Assembly (NCBI RefSeq): GCF_003990975.1 | Contig: NZ_RZJR01000007.1 | Coordinates: forward strand, 249,079 to 313,078 | DNA from: Cohnella sp. AR92 | GTDB lineage: Bacteria > Bacillota > Bacilli > Paenibacillales > Paenibacillaceae | Direction: 5' to 3' | Length of the DNA: 64,000 nt | Shown here: positions 28,389-36,344 of the stretch, one piece after another | How positions within the stretch are numbered: position 1 is the first letter of the stretch | Layout of the letters: every line of letters starts with the position of its first letter | Translations under genes and position numbers: made by a program | Notes under the pieces: model-generated | What the model was told of the DNA's origin: nothing | Database searches by the model: none | Seen by the model: only the letters and a program-made list of their open reading frames with translations

Positions 28389-29594
28389 TTATTCTTCAAT
28401 CGTCTGGATATCGAAGATGTACTCCGAGCCGTCGAACAGCCACTTGCCGTCCTTCTTCACCAGATAGTTGCCTTCGTAGAAGCGCGTCTTGTAGCCGTCT
28501 TCCAAGTCTTCGACGATAATGGATCGAATCGCTACCGCTTTATCGGAACCGTTGTAGTAGACGATGCCCGTCTTCTCGTTCGCAAAGGATTGGTCGTAAT
28601 CATCATAACCGGATTGGATCTCATCGAAGTAATCGTCCAAACCGTCCGTCGATGCGAAGGTTGCCTTATAGGCAGCCATATCTTCCTTGTTCAAGGCATC
28701 AAGCTGCTTGGCCAGCAGAGCGTCGATCGCCGTCTTGTCGGCGTCCGGAACCGCAACCGTCTTGTCGATCAGAGAACCGTCGGCCGTATACTCCGTGCTC
28801 AAGTATTCCATGTCGTAGAGCAGCCATTGGCCTTGGGCATTCGGATGCAGCGTGAACACGACCTCGGTCGACTCGTCGAAGAAGTAGTCATCGCCGCCAG
28901 TCTTGGCCGTGTCTTGCACGGCATACAGAACCGCTTCTGTCGAAGAATACTGTTCGATGCTCGCATCGTGATACGAAGTCTTCGTCTGAAGCGATTTGCT
29001 TTGCTCTTCCGCCAGGGATTTAACCAGCGCATCGCGCAGCGGGGAATCGCTCGTTACCAGCGCAAGTACGTCATCCGAAGTAGCCGTTGCCGAGTTGAAG
29101 ACCTTCTCCGATCTGGACAGGAAGTCGAGAACCGCCGCCTTCTCGGCTGCCGTCGGTCCCTTGTCTGCGATAACAACCGTGCGGCTGGAGGAATCCCAGT
29201 TGACGGACTTGCCGGACAGGGTTGCGATGAAGCGAACGCCGACAAGCGTTCTTCCGTCCTTCGCCACCAGCTGGCCGTTCACCGGAACGGACTCTCCGTC
29301 GACGAACGCGACGTCCGCCCCGAGGGACATCTCGATCTCATGCTCGTCGGAAACGGCGTGGATCGTCTTGGTCTTCGCCGCGTAGTCGATCTCGTAGCCG
29401 AGCGCCGCGAAGAGCGAACGGAATTCGACGAAGGTCGTGCTGTTGATGCTCGTCGGTTGAACCTCGAATTTAAGAGCTTGTCCATTCAAGGTTACTTGAA
29501 TAGGCTTGGGCGCGCTGGCTGCCATAGCTCCTCCCGCGGAAGACAGGAACAGGGCGGAAGCCAAGGCAATTACCGTGAATTGCTTCTTCATCAT
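28389..29594 (-). CDS. Secreted copper-amine-oxidase-N-terminal-like (stalk domain) protein
   Basis: 401 residues with a signal peptide ending AMAASA. Residues about 30-150 are the stalk-domain repeat of copper amine oxidase N-terminal-like proteins (VEFRSLFAALGYEIDYAAKT, then LVGVRFIATLSGKSVNWDSS). The remainder is two acidic, possibly NTF2-like halves of similar size, ending KDGKWLFDGSEYIFDI. There is no enzymatic copper site. Such modules are common on secreted Paenibacillus proteins and probably mediate surface binding; the role is unknown. Confidence 0.85.
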   Translation of the reverse strand: MMKKQFTVIALASALFLSSAGGAMAASAPKPIQVTLNGQALKFEVQPTSINSTTFVEFRSLFAALGYEIDYAAKTKTIHAVSDEHEIEMSLGADVAFVDGESVPVNGQLVAKDGRTLVGVRFIATLSGKSVNWDSSSRTVVIADKGPTAAEKAAVLDFLSRSEKVFNSATATSDDVLALVTSDSPLRDALVKSLAEEQSKSLQTKTSYHDASIEQYSSTEAVLYAVQDTAKTGGDDYFFDESTEVVFTLHPNAQGQWLLYDMEYLSTEYTADGSLIDKTVAVPDADKTAIDALLAKQLDALNKEDMAAYKATFASTDGLDDYFDEIQSGYDDYDQSFANEKTGIVYYNGSDKAVAIRSIIVEDLEDGYKTRFYEGNYLVKKDGKWLFDGSEYIFDIQTIEE

Positions 29595-29716
29595 TTACCA
29601 ACCTCTCTGATCTGATAGATAAATTGCTAGAATTGCTATAGTAAAATTTACAATAATCCGCAAGGGGTTGCAATAATTATACTGGATTGGTTGATTTTCG
29701 GTCATGAATTGGCTAA

Positions 29717-30280
29717 TTATTGAAGAATTCTTCGCAGATCGGATAGGCTTGGTTTCTTGAATTCGATAATCATCTGCCCGTCTTCGATTCGAATTCCTTG
29801 TACCTTCAGTAGGTCAGGAAGCTCGCTGCCCAGAGGGATGACGACGTCGTTGAACGAATCCGCCGGCAGATCGATGTCCTTGAGCTTCGCCCTCGTTACC
29901 GTCGCTACCAGGTTGGGAGACATCCACTTCACCTCATAGGTCAGCTGCATCCCCACCGGAATCCGCTCCATCGCCTTCAGATTCACGTCCGCGATAAGCT
30001 GCCCGTCCGCCAGCTTGAACCGGACGCCCGTGATCTTGATGTTCTTCATATAGTTAGGATTATCCGCCAACTGCGCTTTAGCCAGATTGTTGACGTCCTT
30101 CTCCGTCAGAACGAGCTCCGGCGACAAGCGCTTCGCCATCTCGATGGCCCTGCTCTTGAGCGGAACCTCATCGTATCGAAGGTTCAGCTCCTCTTCGGGA
30201 GATACGTAGAAGAACGCCCCTATACCCGCTCCAGCCGCTAGAATTAGAAGGACAAAGAGGGCAATGAACCATTTTCTCAT
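29717..30280 (-). CDS. YpmS-like membrane-anchored protein of unknown function
   Basis: 187 residues from an ATG at 30280 (AAGGAGG about 11 bases ahead; a TTG at 30304 is an alternative). One N-terminal helix (WFIALFVLLILAAGAGIGAF) is followed by an extracytoplasmic beta-rich domain (ITGVRFKLADGQLIADVNLK, later QGIRIEDGQMIIEFKKPS) resembling the YpmS/DUF2140 family. It sits divergently to the ilvA T-box promoter. Function unknown. Confidence 0.65.
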   Translation of the reverse strand: MRKWFIALFVLLILAAGAGIGAFFYVSPEEELNLRYDEVPLKSRAIEMAKRLSPELVLTEKDVNNLAKAQLADNPNYMKNIKITGVRFKLADGQLIADVNLKAMERIPVGMQLTYEVKWMSPNLVATVTRAKLKDIDLPADSFNDVVIPLGSELPDLLKVQGIRIEDGQMIIEFKKPSLSDLRRILQ

Positions 30281-30320
30281 GTCGGATTTTTCCTCCTTCG
30301 CCAATCGTTTGATCTAAGCA

Positions 30321-30349
30321 TTGACTTCCGCCTTAGGTAAGAGTATAAC
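30321..30349 (+). promoter_or_regulatory. SigA promoter of the ilvA T-box leader
   Basis: TTGACT (30321-30326), exactly 17 bases, then TATAAC (30344-30349). The predicted start (about 30356) would give a leader of about 325 bases. Confidence 0.75.
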
Positions 30350-30360
30350 ATTAGTTAAAA

Positions 30361-30640
30361 TTCAATGACGGGAACACGTTCCCCGGTCCCCCGAAACCCA
30401 GAGAGTCGGCGATTGCTGAGAGCCGATATTCGAGCCCGGTTGAGTATCCTCCCCGAGAAGTCGCGCCGAACGGAGTAAGCGCGAACGATTCGCCCCCGTT
30501 AAGGGTTCGCGCCTGCGAAGGCGCGGCTGAAGCGCCGGAAGCGCCTGGCTGGATGAATCCGCCGATTACGCCTCCGGAACAAGGGTGGTACCACGGATCC
30601 GATATCCGTCCCTATACCTAGGGGCGGATTTTTTTATTTT
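30361..30640 (+). promoter_or_regulatory. T-box riboswitch, isoleucine type
   Basis: The leader contains the AGAGAG stem-I element at about 30400, a GCTGAGAGCC distal-loop-like segment, a candidate specifier ATC (Ile) at 30446-30448, and the canonical T-box AAGGGTGGTACCACG at 30581-30595. An intrinsic terminator follows (ATCCGTCCC paired with GGGGCGGAT, then T-run, 30604-30637). Uncharged tRNA-Ile would favour the antiterminator and allow ilvA expression. The specifier assignment is inferred from position; the T-box itself is clear. Confidence 0.93.
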
Positions 30641-30681
30641 CATTATCTTATTCGATTCAACCAGGAAGGGTAGGAAAGCCG

Positions 30682-31944
30682 ATGTCCGCGAATACGCCGT
30701 CCGTCGTCCGTTTGGAAGACATTCTTCACGCCGATCAAGTTCTTCAGGAGGTCATCGTCCCGACGCCGCTGCAGCCGAACCGGGGCCTGTCCCGCAAGCA
30801 TGACTGCCAGATCTTCTTGAAGAGAGAAGACCAACAGACCGTCCGCTCGTTCAAAATCCGGGGAGCCTTCAATCTGATCTCTTCGCTTCCCGAGGAGACG
30901 AGACGGGCGGGGGTCGTCTGCGCGAGCGCAGGCAATCACGCGCAGGGCGTGGCTTTCTCCTGCCATGCTCTCGACATCCCCGGCATCATCTTCATGCCGA
31001 CGACCACTCCGCGCCAGAAGATCAACCAAGTCAAGCTGTTCGGCGGCGGCAACGTGGATATCCGGCTGGTCGGTGACACCTTCGACGACGCCTACAACGC
31101 GGCGATCAAGGTGAGCGCGGAGGAGAAGCTCCCCTTCGTTCACCCCTTCGACGATCCGAAGATCATCGCCGGCAACGCGACGGTCGGCAAGGAGATCATC
31201 GAATCCAGCAAGCAGCCGATCGACGTCGTATTGGTCACGATCGGAGGCGGCGGCCTTGCCGCGGGAGTGGCCTCGTACGTGAAGGCCGTCAGCCCGACGA
31301 CGGTCGTTATCGGCATCGAGCCGGAAGGTGCGGCTTCCATGCAGGCGGCATTCGACCGCCAGCAGGTGGTTACTCTGGACGAGATCGATAAGTTCGTCGA
31401 CGGCGCCGCCGTCAAACGGGTGGGCGACCTGACCTATTCCATGTGCCGGGAGCTGCTCGACGACGTGGTCTCCGTCCCGGAGGGCAAGGTGTGCACGGCG
31501 ATTCTCGAGCTGTACAACGAGCACGCCATCGTCGCCGAGCCGGCGGGGGCGCTGCCGGTCGCCGCGCTATCCATTCTCGGCGATCGCCTGAAGGGCAAGA
31601 ATGTCGTCTGCATCGTCAGCGGGGGCAACAACGACATCGACCGGATGCAGGAGATCAAGGAACGATCGATGATCTACGAAGGCCTGAAGCATTACTTCAT
31701 GATCAACTTCCCGCAGCGCGCGGGCGCCCTTCGGGAATTCCTCGACGACGTGCTCGGCCCGAACGACGACATCGTGCAATTCGAATATACCAAGAAGCAC
31801 AACAAGGACAACGGGCCGGCGCTGGTCGGCATCGAGCTCAAAAGCCGCGAGGATTACGAGCCTCTAGTCGATCGCATGAACCGCAAAGGCTTCGTCTATT
31901 CCGAGCTTAACAAAGACCCGCTGCTGTTTAATCTGCTGATCTGA
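30682..31944 (+). CDS. ilvA: Threonine dehydratase, biosynthetic (IlvA)
   Basis: 420 residues, the length of Bacillus IlvA. PLP is bound by Lys58 in VRSFKIRGAFN; the glycine-rich phosphate loop is GGGGLAAG, and SAGNHAQG is present. The C-terminal region from about residue 330 is a single ACT-like regulatory domain (FPQRAGALREFL, then GIELKSREDYEPL) that mediates isoleucine feedback. The enzyme deaminates threonine to 2-oxobutanoate, the committed step to isoleucine. The T-box upstream gives a second, transcriptional control by the same amino acid. Confidence 0.96.
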   Translation: MSANTPSVVRLEDILHADQVLQEVIVPTPLQPNRGLSRKHDCQIFLKREDQQTVRSFKIRGAFNLISSLPEETRRAGVVCASAGNHAQGVAFSCHALDIPGIIFMPTTTPRQKINQVKLFGGGNVDIRLVGDTFDDAYNAAIKVSAEEKLPFVHPFDDPKIIAGNATVGKEIIESSKQPIDVVLVTIGGGGLAAGVASYVKAVSPTTVVIGIEPEGAASMQAAFDRQQVVTLDEIDKFVDGAAVKRVGDLTYSMCRELLDDVVSVPEGKVCTAILELYNEHAIVAEPAGALPVAALSILGDRLKGKNVVCIVSGGNNDIDRMQEIKERSMIYEGLKHYFMINFPQRAGALREFLDDVLGPNDDIVQFEYTKKHNKDNGPALVGIELKSREDYEPLVDRMNRKGFVYSELNKDPLLFNLLI

Positions 31945-31968
31945 TCTTGAAACGACCGCTTATTCATA

Positions 31969-32027
31969 AGTCCCGAGGCATGAACATTTCGCGGAGGAAA
32001 GGTTCATGCCTTGGGCTCTTTTTTTTT
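31969..32027 (+). terminator. Terminator after ilvA
   Basis: A GTCCCGAGGCATGAAC arm pairs with GTTCATGCCTTGGGCTC and is followed by a run of eight T. The region 32028-32270 holds nothing further that I can recognise. Confidence 0.9.
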
Positions 32028-32273
32028 GCGTTGCGGACGCTGCCCCATGCGAAAACGCGAAATAACCGAGATAAGACGGTGAATCCTTCCCGCTGCAGGT
32101 GGGTACCATGCTCATGAAGGGACTTTTCGGAATCGCGCTCATGAACGAAGCGGAAGGAAGTTTCCGTTTCTCAAGCAAATCGGGAACTTCCTGCCGCGCC
32201 TATCCGTAGAACAGATAGAGCTTGTTTCCGGCCGTTATCGGCAGCCATGACGCGGTGGACGCCTTGCGAGTAT

Positions 32274-32301
32274 TGGACATCATGCGTGAATTATCTATAA
32301 T
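32274..32301 (+). promoter_or_regulatory. Probable SigA promoter of the MFS gene
   Basis: TGGACA (32274-32279), 16 bases, then TATAAT (32296-32301). Confidence 0.6.
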
Positions 32302-32406
32302 CAAGTAGAATGCTGTTGCGCCGAACTTCCTTTTATTCCGTTATTTCCCGTGCGAATCGTCCTTCGAATCCTAGACCGCTAGATGCCAAAGGAGACGCTT
32401 AGCCTA

Positions 32407-33606
32407 GTGAGAAAAGCCGCCTTAAAGTCGTTGTTCGCCCCGGAAATGACCCTGCTCATCGCCGCTCTCTTCCTGGTCGAATTCGTCCGAGGCGCCGCCC
32501 TGATCAGCTTCCTTCCGATCTATGGCAAGAACGAACTTGGCTTGACGCTCGACGTCATCGGGATCGCGACGACGGCTCACTTCGTCACGGACGCGACCGT
32601 GAAGCTTTTTATCGGTTACTTGATGCACCGGTTCCATGTCCGAGCTCTAGTTAGCGGCGGCTTGCTCTTCTCGCTGGCCGGGATATTGATGCTGGGGTAT
32701 GCGGACGTACCATGGCTGTTCATCGTCGCATGCGCCGTGTACGGCATCGGGATCTCCCCGATCTGGATCGTCTGCCTGACGAAAGTGGGCGACGAGAGCC
32801 GGGCGACGCAGATGGGAGCTCTGTACACCATCTGGCTCGTAGGGCTCGGCGTCGGTCCGGTCGTGACCAACTTCACCCTGGAAGTCAGCCATCAAGCGAC
32901 CTATTGGCTTCTGGTCGCCGCCTCGGCAATCGCGTGGCTGCTGTCTCTGTTCATCCCGAAGGGCTCCCATGCGGAGATCGACTTCGTGCCCTTCAAGCGG
33001 CAGTTGGCGATGCTGGGCGACCGCCTCAAAGAAATGAAGGTGCTGCTTCCCGGCATGGTGCTGCAGACGCTTGGCGCCGGCATGCTTATGCCGATTCTGC
33101 CGAGCTTCGCGGGAGATCATCTGGGGCTGAGCCCTTCGCAATACAGCTTGCTGCTCTTCATCGGCGGCGGCTGCACGGCGGCGAGCTTGATTCCCATGGG
33201 AAAGTTCTCGGACCATCTCGGCAAGAAGTGGTTTCTCGTCATCGGATTCTGTTTGTTCGGAATCGCTCTTTTCGCCTTGACGCAAGCGCCCGGACTTGCC
33301 GCGTCGTTGTTCTGGGCTTGCCTGCTGGGACTCTCCTACGCGGCCGTGCTTCCGGCATGGAACGCCTTGCTCGCCGCCTACGTTCCTCCGGGGCAGAAAG
33401 GGCTGGGGTGGGGAGTGTTCTCTACCGTGGAGAGCGTCGGCAGCCTGTTCGGCCCGAGCCTCGGCGGCGTGCTGGCCACCTCCTTCGGTGAGCCGGCCGC
33501 CGTCGGCACGGCAGGAGCGATCTTCCTTGTCATAAGCGCATTTTATTTGTTATTCCCATTCCGTCTATTCCGCGGAGAGCTGTCTGCGGGAGATGCTGCG
33601 AGGTAA
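32407..33606 (+). CDS. Major facilitator superfamily transporter
   Basis: About 399 residues and 12 predicted membrane helices in two halves joined by a basic loop near residue 200 (VPFKRQLAMLGDRLKEMK). MFS features such as DHLGKKW after helix 8 are visible. The start is uncertain: GTG 32407 has AAAGGAG 12 bases ahead, whereas ATG 32383 is in frame but has no ribosome site. Substrate unknown. It is 3 bases from the following TVP38/DedA-like gene, so the two are probably co-transcribed. Confidence 0.88.
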   Translation: MRKAALKSLFAPEMTLLIAALFLVEFVRGAALISFLPIYGKNELGLTLDVIGIATTAHFVTDATVKLFIGYLMHRFHVRALVSGGLLFSLAGILMLGYADVPWLFIVACAVYGIGISPIWIVCLTKVGDESRATQMGALYTIWLVGLGVGPVVTNFTLEVSHQATYWLLVAASAIAWLLSLFIPKGSHAEIDFVPFKRQLAMLGDRLKEMKVLLPGMVLQTLGAGMLMPILPSFAGDHLGLSPSQYSLLLFIGGGCTAASLIPMGKFSDHLGKKWFLVIGFCLFGIALFALTQAPGLAASLFWACLLGLSYAAVLPAWNALLAAYVPPGQKGLGWGVFSTVESVGSLFGPSLGGVLATSFGEPAAVGTAGAIFLVISAFYLLFPFRLFRGELSAGDAAR

Positions 33607-33609
33607 ATT

Positions 33610-34239
33610 ATGCATGATTTGATGGCCCTGTTCGGGGCGCAAACGTGGGAGAAAGTGACCGACTACTTCAAAACCTTCACCCTGGACGATATTCAATCCT
33701 TGCTGGATCAATATTCGGCGCTCGGTCCTCTGCCCGGAATTCTGCTTCCCTTGCTCGAGGCCTTTCTTCCGTTCCTCCCGCTTATCGTGTTCGTCGTCGC
33801 GAACTCCAACGCCTACGGGATCGGACTCGGGTTCCTCTACTCCTGGATCGGCGTCTCCGTGGGAGCCATTCTCGTGTTCCTTGTCGCCCGAATGTTCGGC
33901 AACAAATACGGGGACCGAATCCGGCGCAGGATGCCTAAGCTGGAGAGATTCTTCTCTTGGATCGAACGGAGAGGCTTCAGCCCGATCTTCGTTCTGTCGT
34001 GTTTCCCTTTTACCCCGTCGGTTATCGTCAATGTCTCTTCCGGGTTGTCCAAGATTCCTTTTCATACCTTTGTTATCGCCACCATCCTGGGCAAGGCCGT
34101 CATGATCTTCATTCTCTCGTTCCTCGGTCATGATATTCGCGCGCTTATCGAGCAGCCATGGCGCTTGATCGTGGCGGCTACGATCCTGTTGCTCCTCTGG
34201 TTGGTCGGCAAAAAGCTGGAGAAGCACTATCTGAAGTAA
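33610..34239 (+). CDS. TVP38/TMEM64 (SNARE-associated, DedA-like) membrane protein
   Basis: 209 residues with five or six hydrophobic segments. The family core is visible at about 60-135: LEAFLPFLPLIVFVVANSNA, GVSVGAILVFLVARMFG and then FSPIFVLSCFPFTPSVIVN with conserved Phe/Pro residues. Such proteins are thought to move lipids or polyprenyl carriers across the membrane. It directly follows the MFS gene, suggesting one transcript. Confidence 0.88.
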   Translation: MHDLMALFGAQTWEKVTDYFKTFTLDDIQSLLDQYSALGPLPGILLPLLEAFLPFLPLIVFVVANSNAYGIGLGFLYSWIGVSVGAILVFLVARMFGNKYGDRIRRRMPKLERFFSWIERRGFSPIFVLSCFPFTPSVIVNVSSGLSKIPFHTFVIATILGKAVMIFILSFLGHDIRALIEQPWRLIVAATILLLLWLVGKKLEKHYLK

Positions 34240-34355
34240 CTTCGGAGAATGGCGGCCTACGGGGCTTGGTCGATCTTCGGCGGGCGGAATAACGCGCGAT
34301 CCGGCGTGGAATTCTAACTCGGAATGGATCAAGCAACGGGAAGGAGGAGATCATC

Positions 34356-34499
34356 CTGTCAGGCGAATATCCATCCGAGAAGCAATTAGCCGCCAGCCGC
34401 GCGCAATCGAAGGCTGACCGCTCCGGCAAAGGCAAGGAGCAAGCCCGACGGCTGCAGTCCGAGGCCGATTCCGCCGGGTACCGCAAGCACGGGGACTGA
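34356..34499 (+). CDS. Possible 47-residue hydrophilic protein with a CTG start
   Basis: An open frame of 48 codons begins at CTG 34356, six bases after a perfect AAGGAGGAG (34341-34349), and ends at TGA 34497. The product (SGEYPSEKQLAASRAQSKAD, then GYRKHGD at the end) is charged and disordered, in the style of small spore or stress proteins. No ATG, GTG or TTG is available in frame after the ribosome site. I recognise no family; the strong ribosome site is the main support. Confidence 0.4.
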   Translation: MSGEYPSEKQLAASRAQSKADRSGKGKEQARRLQSEADSAGYRKHGD

Positions 34500-34609
34500 A
34501 CCCTGCGTCGATGCGATGAAGGATTCGAGCGTCGGCCTGACTCAATGCACGTTGTCCAATGCCATGCGGCCGTCGGCGTCCGATCATTCTCAGAAGAGGT
34601 GACACCCAG

Positions 34610-34891
34610 ATGAGTGAACACTCACACTCCATGCCTCCCATCTCCGGAGAGCGCGTCGAAACGGACGGGGTCTACAAGAACGAGTGGGGACGCGAAGAGG
34701 AGCTCAATCGCGGGGAAGAGTTCCCGGCCGATCCGATTCTCGGCTCGACCGAATGGGAGCTCGCGGAGTTGAGTTTCGACAACCACCACGAAGGCGAAAC
34801 GGACCCTCGGCTTGTCCCGAAGAAGGACGACATCGACAAGCGGGGCAAGATCGTCCACCCTCGCAGGCAGATGGACCGAGGGAAGAAATAA
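34610..34891 (+). CDS. Small hydrophilic protein of unknown function
   Basis: 93 residues from an ATG at 34610 with AGAGGTG ahead. It is very polar and acidic (GREEELNRGEEFPADP, later ETDPRLVPKKDDIDK), has no membrane segment, and is likely disordered. A clean terminator follows. It may be a general stress or spore protein by style only; I do not recognise the family. Confidence 0.65.
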   Translation: MSEHSHSMPPISGERVETDGVYKNEWGREEELNRGEEFPADPILGSTEWELAELSFDNHHEGETDPRLVPKKDDIDKRGKIVHPRRQMDRGKK

Positions 34892-34895
34892 GGCA

Positions 34896-34931
34896 AAGGC
34901 GGCGCCAGGTGATCCTGACGCCGCCTTATTT
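34896..34931 (+). terminator. Terminator
   Basis: AAGGCGGCGCCAGG and CCTGACGCCGCCTT form a 14-base stem with a TGAT loop, followed by ATTTGTGTTT. Confidence 0.85.
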
Positions 34932-34995
34932 GTGTTTGCGCAAGCGGGGAGGCGCTATCAAGGCTCCTCGCAATATACCTGCATATGAACCGTGA

Positions 34996-35249
34996 TTATT
35001 GAACATCGTTCAACAATTCACCCTTTGCGGCGGACTCGACCCCTGAGTTATTGAACATCGTTCAACAATTCACCCTTTGCGGTGGGCTCGACCCCTGAGT
35101 TATTGAACATCGTTCAATAAATCACTCTTTACGGTGGGATCGACCCCTGAGTTATTGAACATCGTTCAATAATTGACTCTTTACGGTGGGCCTAGCCCCT
35201 GAGTTATTGAACATCGTTCAATAATTCACCCTTTACGGTGGGATCGACT
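34996..35249. repeat. 52-bp tandem repeat array A (five units)
   Basis: Units start at 34996, 35048, 35100, 35152 and 35204, an exact 52-base period; the last unit is about 46 bases long. Each opens with TTATTGAACATCGTTCAA, an inverted repeat (TTGAAC-ATC-GTTCAA), followed by a variable middle and a GCGGTGGG-CTCGACCCC-like end. Units 1-2 read CAACAATTC and later ones CAATAATTC or similar. There are no spacers between units and no open frame through the array. It lies between a terminator and the 3' end of the FUSC-like gene. A related array in opposite orientation is at 54064-54275. Confidence 0.92.
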
Positions 35250-35276
35250 GTAGAACCTCTTCTCCCGCAGCTTCCA

Positions 35277-36344
35277 TCACTTCTCGGCCACTTCTTCTAC
35301 CGATTCCGCTTCGTCATCCTCCGCTTCCTCCCGCTCGAGGTAGCGATCCATCAAGCGGTTCAGCCGGCGCAGGCGATCCTCGTACGCGAACATCGAAGAC
35401 GTGATGACCAGCAGCCGGGATCGCGTTACCGCGTCCGCTTCGGCGGTGCCCCTGATTCTGTCGGTCAAGCTGACGACTTCATCGGGCGCGGGCGCCGCCG
35501 CGCAAGCTCCGGGCTTCAGCTTGCCCTCCCACTTCCAGATCAGCTGCTCGTGGTAGGCGCACAGCGCCTCCAGATGGTCGTCGGCATCCTTGTTCCAGGA
35601 AGACTCGCTCGATACGGCCCAATACTGCTCTTCGACCGCCTCGACCAGGCTCTCTCCCCGCTGAAGCGTAATGACCATCTCCTTGTACACGACAAGGAGA
35701 CGCTTGCGCTTGGCGCGCGACTTGCGAAGCCAGACCCGTTCCTCCGCGAACATATGATAATACTCCTGAAGCTTCTTGATCTGCTCCTGAAGCTTCTCCT
35801 GCTCCTTGCGGAAGACGCTCTCCTTCAGCTCGTTCGAGACGGAGGTGCGAAGAAGCCGGGACAGCAGGCTCTGGGACTCTTGCACCTGAACCATGAAGCG
35901 GTTGCGGTGGCGCGGCGGCGCGATGGTCACGTTCACGACGAACGCCGAACCGATCCCCAATAGCAGGCCGCCAAGCCGATCCAGTGCCGTCGGCCAGCCT
36001 TGGCTGCGGGCTTCCATGATGACGACGACGGTGACCAGCGTCAAGCCGATCGTGTCCGCGATCTTCAGCTTCAAGCACAGCAGAATGACGACGATGCAGA
36101 CAAGCCCGACGGTGATGGGCGAGCTGCCGAACATCCAATAGGCTCCAATGGCGATAATGACGCCGAGCACGTTGCTCTGGAGCTGATCGATGATCTGCAT
36201 CCAGCTTCGATAGATCGAAGGCTGAATGGTGAAGATCGCCGTGATCGCCGCCAGAAGGGGAGAATCAAGGCCTAGCCAGTCCCCGAGCCAGAGTGCGACG
36301 GCAACCGCAAGTCCCGTCTTAAAAACGCGGGCGCCGATGGTCAT
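35277..36344 (-). CDS. FUSC/aromatic-acid-exporter family membrane protein
   Basis: 355 residues. The first about 145 residues hold six membrane helices with the family start ARVFKTGLAVAVALWL and ITAIFTIQPSIYRSW. A cytoplasmic, largely coiled-coil domain follows (KEQEKLQEQIKKLQEYYHMF) and an acidic tail. These ArAE/DUF939 proteins are presumed efflux pumps for aromatic acids or similar compounds. Its ATG overlaps the stop of the DNA alkylation repair gene, so the two are coupled. Confidence 0.85.
   Translation of the reverse strand: MTIGARVFKTGLAVAVALWLGDWLGLDSPLLAAITAIFTIQPSIYRSWMQIIDQLQSNVLGVIIAIGAYWMFGSSPITVGLVCIVVILLCLKLKIADTIGLTLVTVVVIMEARSQGWPTALDRLGGLLLGIGSAFVVNVTIAPPRHRNRFMVQVQESQSLLSRLLRTSVSNELKESVFRKEQEKLQEQIKKLQEYYHMFAEERVWLRKSRAKRKRLLVVYKEMVITLQRGESLVEAVEEQYWAVSSESSWNKDADDHLEALCAYHEQLIWKWEGKLKPGACAAAPAPDEVVSLTDRIRGTAEADAVTRSRLLVITSSMFAYEDRLRRLNRLMDRYLEREEAEDDEAESVEEVAEK

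Noticed and set aside
31960-32178. 72-residue minus-strand open frame after ilvA
   Set aside because: It covers the ilvA terminator hairpin, has no ribosome site and shows no protein-like pattern.
34996-35249. CRISPR array
   Set aside because: Units are directly adjacent with an exact 52-base period; there are no unique spacers and no cas genes in the window.
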